From the NCBI GenBank assembly GCA_040755295.1, contig JBFMBK010000009.1, positions 1 to 64,000 of the forward strand: a stretch of DNA of 64,000 nucleotides, read 5' to 3'. The notes beneath the pieces are model-generated. The model searched no databases. It was given only the letters and a program-made list of their open reading frames with translations, and was not told the DNA's origin. The stretch's first letter is position 1. Every line of letters starts with the position of its first letter. Source of the stretch: Bacillota bacterium. Lineage in GTDB: Bacteria; Bacillota; Desulfotomaculia; Desulfotomaculales; Ammonificaceae. Of this stretch, positions 15,257 through 24,224 are shown in pieces. The translations under genes and the position numbers were made by a program.

Positions 15257-15688
15257 ATGGCCGTCATTAAATCCAAGAAAGAGAAAAAGGGCCGTACCCA
15301 GGCGGAAAAACCAGCACCCACGCAGAAGGGGAAAAAGGTTAAGACGATAAAAGGTTCTCCATCCGAGGATACGCCAAAGGGAGCGGTGGTCGAGGAGATC
15401 CGGCGGGGGACCCTTAAGCGTGATGTCGCCAAAAAAGACGTTGCTAAAAAAGACGTTGTTAAAAAAGAAGCGGCTAAGAAAAGTCTGGATCCGGGTAGGC
15501 TTATAAGGACCGTCAGGCAGTTCTTTGCCGGGACGTGGCAGGAAATGAAGAAGGTACACTGGCCGACCCGGCGTATGGTTGCCATTTATACCGCTGTGGT
15601 ACTAGTGGTTGTGGCTATTGTAATGGTAATTATCTGGATTGCGGATTCCATCTTCAGCCGGGTCCTGCAATTCATCATTAAATCATGA
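15257..15688 (+). CDS. secE: Preprotein translocase subunit SecE with long basic N-terminus
   Basis: A 143-residue protein; only the last 65 residues are the standard SecE (about 60 residues in most Firmicutes): FFAGTWQEMKKVHWPTRRM followed by one membrane helix. SecE clamps SecY in the membrane. The first 75 or so residues are a highly charged, lysine-rich tail with a tandem motif (RDVAKKDVAKKDVVKKEAAK) made from 15-bp DNA repeats. The start ATG 15257 follows AAGGGGCGGG. An extension like this is not needed for function; it may touch the ribosome or nucleic acid. Confidence 0.92.
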   Translation: MAVIKSKKEKKGRTQAEKPAPTQKGKKVKTIKGSPSEDTPKGAVVEEIRRGTLKRDVAKKDVAKKDVVKKEAAKKSLDPGRLIRTVRQFFAGTWQEMKKVHWPTRRMVAIYTAVVLVVVAIVMVIIWIADSIFSRVLQFIIKS

Positions 15689-15770
15689 AGCTGAAGCGGT
15701 TTGATTATTGACGGGAGCGATAAGTTTTAAGGAGGTGAGGGAGGGGCAAGCCTCCCTGCCGTGATTGAGT

Positions 15771-16298
15771 ATGAGTAAACAGTGGTATGTAATACATACC
15801 TATTCCGGTTACGAAAATAAGGTGAAAGCCAACCTGGAAAAGAGAATCGCTTCCATGAACATGGGGGATAAGATTTTTCGCATTGTTGTGCCGGAAGAAG
15901 ACGAGGTTGAGATAAAGGACGGAAAGAAAAAGATACTCAAGCGTAAGATATACCCCGGCTACGTCCTTGTCGAGATGATTATGGGGGACGAATCATGGTA
16001 CGTCGTGCGTAATACTCCCGGCGTAACAGGTTTTGTGGGCAGCGGCAACAAGCCGGTGCCGTTGACCGAGCCCGAAGCGGAACAGATACTCAAACAGGCT
16101 GAAGGTGATATCCCGAGGATAAGGATTGACCTGACACCCGGAGAGAAGATCCGGGTTACGTCGGGGCCGTTCCAGAACTTTATCGGGGTATTGGAGGAGA
16201 TAAATACCGAGAAGGCCAAACTGAAGGTGTCGGTTTCGATGTTTGGCCGCGAAACGCCTATAGAACTGGATTATTCGCAAGTGGAAAAGATAGTGTAG
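15771..16298 (+). CDS. nusG: Transcription termination/antitermination factor NusG
   Basis: A 175-residue two-domain protein. The NGN domain (residues 1-110) has QWYVIHTYSGYE and the KIYPGYVLV motif, which contact RNA polymerase; the KOW domain (about 120-175) has PGEKIRVTSGPFQNF. ATG 15771 was chosen; TTG 15765 is also in frame. The ribosome binding site AAGGAGGTGA (15729-15738) is unusually far away, but a hairpin of AGGGAGG and CCTCCCT (15738-15757) lies between and would bring it close. The gene is 82 bp behind secE. Confidence 0.95.
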   Translation: MSKQWYVIHTYSGYENKVKANLEKRIASMNMGDKIFRIVVPEEDEVEIKDGKKKILKRKIYPGYVLVEMIMGDESWYVVRNTPGVTGFVGSGNKPVPLTEPEAEQILKQAEGDIPRIRIDLTPGEKIRVTSGPFQNFIGVLEEINTEKAKLKVSVSMFGRETPIELDYSQVEKIV

Positions 16299-16313
16299 AA
16301 GGGGGTGTGCTGA

Positions 16314-16742
16314 TTGGCAAAAAAGGTTCAGGCGATAGTCAAACTCCAGGTTCCCGCCGGTAAGGCGACGCCGGCGCCGCCGGTCGGCCCTGCTTTGGGC
16401 CAGCATGGAGTTAACATAATGGCTTTCGTGAAGGAGTACAACGAGCGGACGGCCGCTCAGGCCGGTTTGATAATCCCGGTGGAGATCACCGTTTATGAGG
16501 ACCGCTCTTTCAGTTTTGTCTGTAAGACCCCGCCGGCGGCGGTGCTCTTGAAGAAAGCGGCCGGAATTGAGACCGCTTCCGGGGAGCCCAACACCAAGAA
16601 GGTCGGTAAGGTGCCGCGGTCCAAGGTGAAGGAGATCGCCGAACTGAAGATGCCCGACCTTAACGCGGCGTCTTTAGAAGCGGCTATGCGTATGGTTGAG
16701 GGCACAGCCCGCAGCATGGGTATAGAAGTAGTCGAAGGCTGA
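16314..16742 (+). CDS. rplK: 50S ribosomal protein L11
   Basis: A 142-residue L11 from TTG 16314 behind GAAGGGGGTG. Typical motifs are [20 protein letters not shown] at the N-terminus and the RNA-binding C-terminal domain with GSMGIEV-like [12 protein letters not shown]. It binds the GTPase centre of 23S rRNA and is needed for RelA activation. It is placed between nusG and rplA, as usual. Confidence 0.96.
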   Translation: MAKKVQAIVKLQVPAGKATPAPPVGPALGQHGVNIMAFVKEYNERTAAQAGLIIPVEITVYEDRSFSFVCKTPPAAVLLKKAAGIETASGEPNTKKVGKVPRSKVKEIAELKMPDLNAASLEAAMRMVEGTARSMGIEVVEG

Positions 16743-16800
16743 TTACGGATGTGGGAGGAGCTTGGAACTTGCTCCGCTATGACCACAAGGAGGTATTTAA

Positions 16801-17496
16801 GTGCCGAAAAGCGGAAAGAAGTATACAGACGCGCTGAAAAAGGTGGACAGAACCGTACTTTACGGTGCGCCCGAAGCCATGGAGCTTGTCAAGCAGACGG
16901 CGACCGCCAAGTTTGACGAAACGGTGGAAGCCGCGATAAGGCTGGGTGTTGATCCCCGTCATGCCGACCAGCAGGTCCGCGGCGCGGTCGTGCTGCCGCA
17001 TGGAACCGGGAAGACGCGCCGGGTGGTGGTCTTCGCCCGCGGGGAGAAGGTCAAGGAGGCCGAGGCCGCCGGAGCGGACGTTGTCGGCGCGGAGGACCTG
17101 ATTGCGCGCGTGCAGGGCGGATGGTTTGACTTTGACGTTGCCATAGCCACTCCCGATGTGATGGGCATGGTCGGTAAGGTGGGCCGTATACTAGGTCCGC
17201 GGGGGCTGATGCCGAACCCCAAGACGGGGACGGTTACCTTTGACATCGCACGGGCTGTGGCCGAGGTAAAGGCGGGTAAGATCGAATACCGGGTAGATAA
17301 AGCGGGCATTATACACGCCCCGATCGGCAAGGTTTCTTTCGAAGCGGATAAGCTCGTCGAGAATTTGCGGGTTCTGGTTGAGGCCTTGGTCCGGGCGAAG
17401 CCTGCGGCGGCCAAAGGCCAATACCTGAAGGGGGCTACCGTTTCGTCAACGATGGGCCCCGGGGTAAAGGTTAACCTTTCGAAAGTCGTGTCCTAA
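16801..17496 (+). CDS. rplA: 50S ribosomal protein L1
   Basis: A 231-residue L1 (GTG start at 16801, site AAGGAGG). Family motifs are visible: [33 protein letters not shown] and the C-terminal GPGVKV. L1 forms the mobile stalk at the ribosomal E site and can repress its own operon by binding the mRNA leader. The 58-bp gap before it holds only the ribosome binding site. Confidence 0.96.
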   Translation: MPKSGKKYTDALKKVDRTVLYGAPEAMELVKQTATAKFDETVEAAIRLGVDPRHADQQVRGAVVLPHGTGKTRRVVVFARGEKVKEAEAAGADVVGAEDLIARVQGGWFDFDVAIATPDVMGMVGKVGRILGPRGLMPNPKTGTVTFDIARAVAEVKAGKIEYRVDKAGIIHAPIGKVSFEADKLVENLRVLVEALVRAKPAAAKGQYLKGATVSSTMGPGVKVNLSKVVS

Positions 17497-17582
17497 AAGA
17501 AGTAATCAGGAAAAACACCGCCTCAAGCGGTCAAAGCGATTAACGGAATCGGGATGTTTTTGGAGCCAACGAAGTTTTTCGA

Positions 17583-17611
17583 GTCTGACCTCCTGCATCC
17601 TGCTTCTGAAA
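17583..17611 (+). repeat. Dispersed intergenic repeat, copy 1
   Basis: A 29-bp sequence (GTCTGACCTCCTGCATCCTG, then CTTCTGAAA) shared at 25 of 29 positions with 24796-24824 and in part, inverted, with 36362-36388. It abuts the L10 leader on its 5' side. Confidence 0.55.
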
Positions 17612-17717
17612 GCTGTAGACAGTTGGTGTCGCCGACTTAAAAGCATCAATATGCTGCCAACCGAGGCCTGAATGAGAAACAACGGGGTCTTTATGTCTAC
17701 AGGCCTCGTTTTTATTT
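17612..17717 (+). ncRNA. Ribosomal L10 leader with attenuator
   Basis: The sequence TGTAGACAGTTGGTGTCGCC, followed by a small hairpin (AGCATCAATATGCT), and GCCAACCGAGG form the kink-turn-containing L10-binding structure found ahead of rplJ. Its last arm overlaps a terminator: CGAGGCCTG (17662-17670) pairs perfectly with CAGGCCTCG (17700-17708), followed by TTTTTATTTT. Binding of the L10/L12 complex should decide between read-through and termination of rplJL. rplJ begins 164 bp further on. Confidence 0.8.
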
Positions 17718-17880
17718 TCGGCTGATTTAAAAGTTTGAAGGCCGTTAGAAACGAGCATAGCGCGAAAGCCGGGGTGGGGATGGGGTGGAGCGTACCGGTC
17801 GGGTATGTGAGCACCCAGACCCAACTCGCTGCCAAAACTATGTGAAGTTTGCCAACGGGCTTCCCGAGAAGGGGGGTGGT

Positions 17881-18414
17881 ATGGACGTGCTAACGCGCCA
17901 ACGCAAAGAAGAAATGGTGGAAGAACTCACCGGAATGTTGAAGACGGCTAAAACCGTATTCATTGCCGACTACAAAGGTATCACCGTCGCAAGGGTAAGC
18001 GATCTGCGCAACCGGCTGCGGGCGGTCAACAGCACAATCAGGGTGGCGAAAAACACCCTTGTGAAGATTGCGGCGAAAAACGCCGGTATCGAAGGGATGG
18101 ACCAGTTCCTTGAAGGACCGGTAGCCCTTGCCGTGGTTTACGGCGAACCTGCCGTATCCGCCAAGATATTGTCGGGCTTTATCCGGGAATTCAAGATTCT
18201 TGAGATAAAGGGTGGTATTCTCGAAGGCAAGGTGTTATCCGGGGATGATGTTAAGACGCTTGCGGAACTGCCGCCTTATGAGGTGCTGGTGGCGAAAGTG
18301 GTCGGCGGCCTGAAGTCGCCGCTTTACGGGCTGGTGAACGTAATGAACGGCCCGCTGCGCAACCTGGTCTACGTTTTGGAGGCGGTTCGGGAAAAGCAGG
18401 CGAAAGCCTCATAG
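17881..18414 (+). CDS. rplJ: 50S ribosomal protein L10
   Basis: A 177-residue L10. ATG 17881 follows GAAGGGGGGTGG; the open frame reaches further upstream, but that part lies in the leader and is not conserved. The N-terminal RNA-binding domain has TVFIADYKGITV and the segment RLRAVNSTIRVAKNTL. The C-terminal helix carries the L7/L12 dimers of the stalk. It is controlled by the leader at 17612-17717 and followed by rplL. Confidence 0.95.
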   Translation: MDVLTRQRKEEMVEELTGMLKTAKTVFIADYKGITVARVSDLRNRLRAVNSTIRVAKNTLVKIAAKNAGIEGMDQFLEGPVALAVVYGEPAVSAKILSGFIREFKILEIKGGILEGKVLSGDDVKTLAELPPYEVLVAKVVGGLKSPLYGLVNVMNGPLRNLVYVLEAVREKQAKAS

Positions 18415-18454
18415 GTTTAATATTTAATAATTAATAATTCAGGAGGAAACAGAA

Positions 18455-18835
18455 GTGGCTAAGATAGCAGAAATTATGGATTCGATAAAGGGCCTTACGG
18501 TGGTGGAACTGGCTGAACTGGTTAAGGCGCTCGAGGAAGAGTTCGGGGTAACCGCGGCGGCCCCCATGGCCGTGGCCGCTCCGGCGGCTGCCGCAGCGCC
18601 CGCGGCGGCGCAGGAAGAAGAACAGACGGAGTTTGACGTAATCCTGGCTGCGGTGGGAGACAAGAAGATCAACGTCATTAAGGTTGTGCGCGAGATTACA
18701 GGTCTTGGACTTAAGGAAGCGAAGGATCTCGTTGATAATGCGCCGAAACCGGTTAAGGAAAAGGTCAACAAAGAAGAGGCGGAGGCCGTGAAAGCCAAGC
18801 TGACTGATGCCGGCGCGACAGTAGAGGTAAAGTAA
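18455..18835 (+). CDS. rplL: 50S ribosomal protein L7/L12
   Basis: A 126-residue stalk protein with a GTG start behind CAGGAGGAAAC. The N-terminal dimer domain (residues 1-33) is joined by an alanine-rich hinge (about 35-52) to the factor-binding domain with the motif [20 protein letters not shown]. It recruits GTPase factors to the ribosome. A strong hairpin follows, and the gene that should come next, rpoB, is not here. Confidence 0.96.
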   Translation: MAKIAEIMDSIKGLTVVELAELVKALEEEFGVTAAAPMAVAAPAAAAAPAAAQEEEQTEFDVILAAVGDKKINVIKVVREITGLGLKEAKDLVDNAPKPVKEKVNKEEAEAVKAKLTDAGATVEVK

Positions 18836-18851
18836 CCGCTTCCCGTAACGC

Positions 18852-18895
18852 AATAAAAGCCTCTCCTTCCTTCCGGGACGGACGGGGCTTTTATT
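18852..18895 (+). terminator. Terminator/attenuator behind rplL
   Basis: AATAAAAGCC (18852-18861) pairs perfectly with GGCTTTTATT (18886-18895), so the T-rich side of the stem serves as the release sequence. In related genomes a similar hairpin attenuates transcription from rplL into rpoB. Here it ends the ribosomal operon, as rpmE follows with its own promoter. Confidence 0.75.
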
Positions 18896-18986
18896 TAGGG
18901 ACGATGAAGAGTTACTTCCCCTGCCGGGCCGGAAGTCCGGCGTATGACCTTGACCGCGGTGACCTGCGGCTGATGTTGTTATATCG

Positions 18987-19015
18987 TTGCAGGGAGGTTT
19001 ACCCTGTGCTATAAT
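18987..19015 (+). promoter_or_regulatory. SigA promoter of rpmE
   Basis: TTGCAG (18987-18992), a 17-bp spacer and a perfect TATAAT (19010-19015), with the extended -10 TG at 19007-19008. The same GTGCTATAATAG string occurs ahead of guaB. Confidence 0.8.
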
Positions 19016-19082
19016 AGCATCGGTTTTTTGTTCACGGGAGATTATTTTACTGTTTAACCTGTTCTAGGAGGTGTCAAAAAAA

Positions 19083-19280
19083 ATGAAGAAGGATATTCAC
19101 CCGAAGTATGGTCCGGCGCGTGTGGTCTGCGCCTGCGGCAATACCTTCGAGGCAGGCTCTACCAAGCAGGAATTACGCGTGGAGGTCTGTTCCAAGTGCC
19201 ACCCCTTTTATACCGGGCGGCAGTTTGTTGCGGAACGGGGAGGCCGCGTGGAGCGTTTCCGTAAAAAATACGGGATGTAG
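19083..19280 (+). CDS. rpmE: 50S ribosomal protein L31, zinc-binding type
   Basis: Sixty-five residues from ATG 19083, eight bases behind TAGGAGGTG. The zinc ligands of the C+ type are present: CACG near residue 16 and [10 protein letters not shown] near 36. It sits on the outside of the 50S central protuberance. In most relatives rpmE follows rho; here it follows rplL, so both normal neighbours are missing. About 360 bp separate it from the next gene. Confidence 0.95.
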   Translation: MKKDIHPKYGPARVVCACGNTFEAGSTKQELRVEVCSKCHPFYTGRQFVAERGGRVERFRKKYGM

Positions 19281-19641
19281 CCATACCATACAAACATTAC
19301 CGGAACGTTTCAAGACCACTGAAACAGAGGCTCGAAGACCGGATGAGGTATCGTTTGGCTCGGAAGTGTTTTTGCAGGATATAAATAAGGTGGGAAGTTG
19401 GTTCCTGAACGGCGTCCGGGTACGGGCTGTCGTCGGTTCCGAGTTCTCACCTCTGATTTATAAGCCGCGCGGCTCCAGACGTGAATCAACCGTATCTTTG
19501 TCGGAAATACAAGAACGGAGCCACAAGTAACAGGATTCCCAGCAGGTCCGACCCGTGAAGTCCAATATCGGACGTCGTTGCCTGGAGGGAGCTGTTTTGC
19601 AGCGGCCTTCCATACCGCGTTCAGAAAGCTCGGGGGGTAAA
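19281..19641. other. Gene-free stretch between rpmE and the YqhQ-like gene
   Basis: About 360 bp. One plus-strand frame stays open through much of it, but it has no start codon with a ribosome binding site and matches no family I know. No T-run terminator is visible. It probably contains the promoter for the next operon. Confidence 0.45.
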
Positions 19642-20538
19642 GTGAAAAAAGATGAAGTAGTGTACGGCGGGCAAGCGGTCATCGAAGGCGTGATGATGCG
19701 CGGTCCCCGGTCCTGGGCGGTGGCCGTACGCCGTCCGGATGAATCCATTGTGGTGAAGCGGGAACCGTTGAAGGGCTTGAGCGCCCACCGAATATGGCGC
19801 CGTCCTTTTATCCGGGGGGTAATGGTGCTTTATGATGCGCTGGTGATAGGAATCCAGGCCCTGACGTATTCCGCGGAACAAGCTGTGGGAGGCGAGGAGG
19901 AGCATCCGGTTGGCCGCTGGGAGATCGCGGCCACACTGTTTTTAGGCCTCGGTCTGGGGGTAGTTCTATTTGTGATTATACCCACAGGACTTGCGCACCT
20001 CGTGAGAGATCAGGTGCCTTCAAGCCTGGGGCAGAACATTATTGAAGGAGTCATACGACTTTCGGTTTTTCTGCTGTATATCCTGCTGGTCGGTTTGATT
20101 CCGGATATACGGCGTGTTTACGCTTATCACGGCGCCGAGCACCGGGTGGTCAACGCCTGCGAAGCCGGAGCCGACCTAACGCCGTCCGGCGTGCGCCGGT
20201 TTTCGGTCTTGCATCCGCGCTGCGGCACGAGTTTCTTGTTGGTGGTGCTGGTACTCAGCATTTTTGTCTTTTCGCTCCTGGGAAAGCAGGTCTTGTGGTG
20301 GCGTATAGTATCCCGCATTATCCTGCTGCCGTTAATCGCAGCGGTCAGTTACGAGATGAACAGATTCGGCGCGTGCAGGATGCATAATCCGTTAGTCAAA
20401 GCGATGATTACGCCGGGTTTGTGGCTCCAGCGGATGACCACGCGTGAGCCGGACGATTCCCAGGTGGAAGTGGCGCTGGCCGCGCTGGAAGCGGTGCGGG
20501 TGAAAGAAGGAGAGCATAATGTTCGAGAAACTGGCTAA
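19642..20538 (+). CDS. DUF1385 membrane protein (YqhQ-like)
   Basis: About 298 residues from GTG 19642, behind CGGGGGGTAAA. The N-terminal signature [15 protein letters not shown] is diagnostic for DUF1385. Four to five membrane helices follow, and the conserved segment [15 protein letters not shown], with a later HPRCGTSF, lies between them. The function is unknown, though its position ahead of prfA is conserved in Firmicutes. The last 20 bases overlap prfA. An upstream in-frame ATG (19555) would add 29 residues without family support. Confidence 0.88.
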   Translation: MKKDEVVYGGQAVIEGVMMRGPRSWAVAVRRPDESIVVKREPLKGLSAHRIWRRPFIRGVMVLYDALVIGIQALTYSAEQAVGGEEEHPVGRWEIAATLFLGLGLGVVLFVIIPTGLAHLVRDQVPSSLGQNIIEGVIRLSVFLLYILLVGLIPDIRRVYAYHGAEHRVVNACEAGADLTPSGVRRFSVLHPRCGTSFLLVVLVLSIFVFSLLGKQVLWWRIVSRIILLPLIAAVSYEMNRFGACRMHNPLVKAMITPGLWLQRMTTREPDDSQVEVALAALEAVRVKEGEHNVRETG

Positions 20539-21586
20539 ACTCGAGGAGCGTTACGAGGAGCTCACAAGCATTATCGCCGATCCCGAGGTGGTGTCCGATT
20601 ATTCCCGCTGGCGGGAATACGTTAAAGCAAGGGCGGAAGTCGAATCGGTCGTAACGGTCTACCGGTATTATAAGAACGTTGTCCGGGAGATTGAGGACGC
20701 GGAAACCATGCTCCGGGAAGAAAAAGACCTTGAACTCCGGGAACTGGCCGAGGAGGAGCTGGAGGCGCTGAAAGAAAAGAAGGAGAACCTTACCCGGCAG
20801 TTGGAGGTTCTTCTCCTGCCGAAGGACCCCAACGACGAGAAGAACGTTATTATTGAGATCCGGGCCGGTACGGGGGGCGAAGAGGCCGCCCTATTCGGGG
20901 CTGACCTTTTGCGGATGTATCTGAAATACGCGGAAAGGCTCGGATGGCGGGCGGAAATCCTGAGCTCCAGCCTGACGGACCTCGGCGGCGCAAAAGAAGC
21001 CATTGTCCTTATCGAGGGGCGCGGAGCTTACAGTCAGTTAAAATTTGAAAGCGGGGTCCACCGGGTGCAGCGCGTTCCCGATACCGAGGCGAGCGGGCGG
21101 ATTCATACCTCGGCGGCAACGGTTGCCGTCCTGCCCGAAGCGGAAGAGGTGGATGTGGATATAGATCCCAAGGACCTTCGGGTTGATGTCTTCTGTTCGA
21201 CCGGCCCAGGCGGTCAGTCGGTGAACACCACCCAGTCGGCGGTCCGGGTTACGCACGTTCCGACCGGCATTGTGGTAAGCTGCCAGGACGAGAAATCGCA
21301 GCACAAAAACCGTGATAAGGCGATGAAGGTGCTTCGGGCGCGGCTGCTGGACCGGATGCAGCAGGAACAGCAGGAAGCGATTGCGCAGGAGCGGCGGACG
21401 CAGGTGGGGACCGGCGACCGCAGCGAGCGCATCCGTACATACAACTTCCCCCAAAACCGGGTCAGCGACCACCGTGTCAACCTGACGTTGTACCGGCTCG
21501 AACAGGTGATGGCGGGAGATTTGAGCGAGTTCATAACCGCGCTTGTTACATATCACCAGGCCGAGCGTTTGCGCCGGATGGGGTAA
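20519..21586 (+). CDS. prfA: Peptide chain release factor 1
   Basis: A 355-residue class I release factor that reads UAA and UAG. The catalytic GGQ is in [17 protein letters not shown]; the codon-recognition tripeptide region reads RVPDTEASG (P-x-T class, hence RF1 and not RF2). The N-terminal coiled coil spans residues 1-100. The start overlaps the preceding gene by 20 bases. The downstream prmC gene methylates its GGQ glutamine. Confidence 0.96.
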   Translation: MFEKLAKLEERYEELTSIIADPEVVSDYSRWREYVKARAEVESVVTVYRYYKNVVREIEDAETMLREEKDLELRELAEEELEALKEKKENLTRQLEVLLLPKDPNDEKNVIIEIRAGTGGEEAALFGADLLRMYLKYAERLGWRAEILSSSLTDLGGAKEAIVLIEGRGAYSQLKFESGVHRVQRVPDTEASGRIHTSAATVAVLPEAEEVDVDIDPKDLRVDVFCSTGPGGQSVNTTQSAVRVTHVPTGIVVSCQDEKSQHKNRDKAMKVLRARLLDRMQQEQQEAIAQERRTQVGTGDRSERIRTYNFPQNRVSDHRVNLTLYRLEQVMAGDLSEFITALVTYHQAERLRRMG

Positions 21587-21609
21587 GGCATTTTTGCGGG
21601 GACGGGTTG

Positions 21610-22458
21610 ATGCAGTTACAGGAAATGCTGAAAAAAGGGACCGCAGAGCTTATAACGGCCGGTATCGAATCCCCGCGCCTCGACGCCGAGGTGCTTCTGG
21701 CGGCGGCTCTTCGCTGCGAAAAAACGTTGTTTTATCGGGAACCGGGCCACCGCGTCACTCGGGAAGAGGCGGTGGCTTTTACGTCGTTTGTCCGGAGGCG
21801 GGCCGCGCATGAACCGATCGCTTATATCACCGGTGAGAAGGAGTTCATGGGATTAACCTTCAACGTATCCGCGGCGGTCCTGATCCCGAGGCCCGAAACC
21901 GAAATCATGGTGGAAACGGCCTGCACCCTGCTTCAGGGAATTGAATCGCCCGTATCGGTCGATGTGGGTACCGGGAGCGGCGCCGTGGCGGTCAGCCTTG
22001 CCGTTCTGGTGCCGGGTACGCTTGTCCTGGCGTCTGATATCGGGCCGGGGGTTGAGGCGGTGGCTAAGGGCAACGCCGCGCGGCACGGGGTGGCCGACAG
22101 GGTAGCCTTTTACCGGGGCGACTTGTTGGCGCCGTTTCTGGCCGGAGCGTATTCTTTTGACCTGGTCACGGCCAACCTCCCGTATGTTCCCGCCGGGGAA
22201 TTGGCGGGACTGCCGGAGGAGGTGCGGCATGAACCGAGGTCCGCTCTTGACGGGGGCTCCGACGGATTAGACCTGTACCGCCGGCTGGTTCCCCAGGCGG
22301 AGAAGCTTGTGAAGCCCGGCGGTTACCTCCTGATGGAAATCGGCCCCGGGCAGGGGAAGGCGGCGCTTGAACTCTTGAATTCCGCGGCGTGGGAAGCGGT
22401 CATTAAACCGGACCTGGCCGGACGGGAACGTCTGGTGGTGGCGCGGCGCAGGGTTTGA
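21610..22458 (+). CDS. prmC: Release factor glutamine N5-methyltransferase
   Basis: A 282-residue SAM-dependent methyltransferase. The N-terminal helical domain is followed by a Rossmann fold with VDVGTGSGAVAVSLA as the SAM loop. The substrate-binding motif that is NPPY in most members reads NLPYVPAGEL here. It methylates the GGQ glutamine of RF1 and RF2. It follows prfA by 23 bp. ATG 21610 is preceded by TTG 21607, which is also possible. Confidence 0.93.
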   Translation: MQLQEMLKKGTAELITAGIESPRLDAEVLLAAALRCEKTLFYREPGHRVTREEAVAFTSFVRRRAAHEPIAYITGEKEFMGLTFNVSAAVLIPRPETEIMVETACTLLQGIESPVSVDVGTGSGAVAVSLAVLVPGTLVLASDIGPGVEAVAKGNAARHGVADRVAFYRGDLLAPFLAGAYSFDLVTANLPYVPAGELAGLPEEVRHEPRSALDGGSDGLDLYRRLVPQAEKLVKPGGYLLMEIGPGQGKAALELLNSAAWEAVIKPDLAGRERLVVARRRV

Positions 22459-22555
22459 CCCGCGGAATTTCATGCTTCCGGGAGGCAAAACTGTCCTGGG
22501 TTATTAAGACGCTGTGATATACTACATTGAAAAAAGGTGACGGTTTTAAAGCGTT

Positions 22556-23572
22556 ATGCCTGAAACAACTGTCTGGCGGGTTGACGGCAGCCGCCCCGAT
22601 AACGTGGTGCTCTCCAAGGCCGGGGCATTGATCGCCCGGGGCCGACTGGTGGCCTTTCCTACGGAAACGGTATACGGGATAGGGGTGAACGCCCTCGACG
22701 AGGCCGCGGTCCGGGCTCTTTTCGCCGCAAAAGGACGGCCGGCTGATAACCCGTTAATCCTTCATCTGGCCGCGCCGGAGGATGTGACCGCATACGTCGG
22801 GGAGGTTACGGCGCTTGCTGCGGGGCTTATGGAAGCCTTTTGGCCCGGACCGCTTACGCTGGTCTTCAGGGGGGCGGGAAGATTGCCCCGGATGGTGACC
22901 GGGGGGCTTGAAACGATTGCCGTGCGCGTTCCGGCACACCCGGTGGCCCTGGGCATCATCCGTGCGGCGGGTGTTCCCGTGGTCGCGCCGAGCGCCAACG
23001 CTTCCGGTAGACCGAGCCCCACCACCGCGGCGCATGTAATGGCGGACATGGCCGGAAAGATCGATGCGGTGGTCGACGGTGGTCCCACGTTTGTCGGAAT
23101 TGAATCGACGATCCTGGATGTGTCGGGGGACGTCCCCAAGATATTGAGGCACGGGGCGGTCAGCGTCGGGGAAATCGCGGCCGTTTGCGGCATGTCCCTG
23201 CAGGAGGAATTCCTGCGCAAGGAACAGAAGCCGACCTCTCTGTCACGCGCCCGGCTTATTCTGGTGGAAGGAACGCCGGGAAGCGTTACGGATGCAATTG
23301 TGCGCCTCCACGCTTCTTTTACGGCGGATGGGAATGATGTCGCCGTCCTGGCCCGGGAAGAACGCGTCGGGCTTTACCCGGGTGTGGTTGCGGCGTGCGG
23401 TTCTTCAACCGACAGCCGGTCGGTGGCTGCGGCCCTTTACGCGGCGCTCAGGCAGCTGGAAAACGCAGACGTCATCCTGGTCGAAGGGGTTGCGGGGGAA
23501 ATGGGGGCGGCGGTCCGGCAGCGGCTGCATGAGTTCGCGTCGCAGGTGGTCCGGGCGGAGGGCGGGTCATGA
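22556..23572 (+). CDS. tsaC: Threonylcarbamoyl-AMP synthase, Sua5 type
   Basis: A 338-residue protein. The YrdC domain (about residues 15-200) has the nucleotide-binding KGRPADNPLILHL motif, PGPLTLVF and SANASGRPSPT. Behind it is the C-terminal Sua5 domain (about 230-335), so it is the long Sua5/YwlC form. It makes threonylcarbamoyl-AMP from Thr, bicarbonate and ATP for the t6A base of ANN-decoding tRNAs. It overlaps mntP by four bases. ATG 22556 follows AAAGGTGACGG. Confidence 0.94.
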   Translation: MPETTVWRVDGSRPDNVVLSKAGALIARGRLVAFPTETVYGIGVNALDEAAVRALFAAKGRPADNPLILHLAAPEDVTAYVGEVTALAAGLMEAFWPGPLTLVFRGAGRLPRMVTGGLETIAVRVPAHPVALGIIRAAGVPVVAPSANASGRPSPTTAAHVMADMAGKIDAVVDGGPTFVGIESTILDVSGDVPKILRHGAVSVGEIAAVCGMSLQEEFLRKEQKPTSLSRARLILVEGTPGSVTDAIVRLHASFTADGNDVAVLAREERVGLYPGVVAACGSSTDSRSVAAALYAALRQLENADVILVEGVAGEMGAAVRQRLHEFASQVVRAEGGS

Positions 23573-24111
23573 GTTTCTTCACGGTGATACTGCTCGCGGC
23601 AGCCCTGGGGATAGACGCTTTTTCCGTCTGTCTGGGGATCGGGCTTGCAGGGATAAGCCGAAGACGCGGGTATTTATTGATAGCCACCATTGCGGCTTTT
23701 CACGTTGTAATGCCGCTTATCGGATGGTGGGTGGGTGAGGCGCTGGGAGAATACCTCGGGCGCCTGGCGGGAATGATTGGAGCAGCCTTGCTTTTCTTCC
23801 TTGGCGGAAGGATGATTTACACCGCGGTGCGTAGCGGCGCCCAGCGTAGGGCGCGTGCACTACGCCCGGGGATACCGGGCCTTGTCGCTGTCGGTGTCAG
23901 TGTCAGCATGGACGCCTTGAGCGTTGGTTTCACCCTGGGTGTTTACCGTTTTGAGCCCTTTACCGTTGTAGGAACGATCGGGATAGTCGCCGGGTTGATG
24001 ACCGCGCTGGGGTTAGGTCTCGGACGGGTAATTTCCGTCCTCGTGGGCCGGCGTGCGCAGTTTGCGGGCGGCCTCATTCTATTCGGCGTCGGGTTTAGCC
24101 TGTTACGTTGA
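23569..24111 (+). CDS. mntP: Manganese efflux pump MntP
   Basis: A 180-residue protein with six membrane helices in two homologous halves. The acidic residues for metal transport are at LGIDAFSVCLG (helix 1) and VSMDALSVGFT (helix 4). It exports Mn2+ across the membrane. It is translationally coupled to tsaC (ATGA overlap). No yybP-type riboswitch precedes it, since it is inside an operon. This location beside tsaC and ywlE is common in clostridia. Confidence 0.9.
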   Translation: MSFFTVILLAAALGIDAFSVCLGIGLAGISRRRGYLLIATIAAFHVVMPLIGWWVGEALGEYLGRLAGMIGAALLFFLGGRMIYTAVRSGAQRRARALRPGIPGLVAVGVSVSMDALSVGFTLGVYRFEPFTVVGTIGIVAGLMTALGLGLGRVISVLVGRRAQFAGGLILFGVGFSLLR

Positions 24112-24224
24112 GCCGGCACTTAGCGGGAAAACAATTACGTTATACGGTTAAGTAGTGCTCTGCTGAAAGAACCTTATTGTTTTTACCGGGGAAAACTTCT
24201 TGGTGCTGGACGGGGGGTGAGAAG

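Noticed and set aside
19281-19530. Open plus-strand frame behind rpmE
   Set aside because: It begins inside rpmE in another frame, has no own start signal and no family resemblance.
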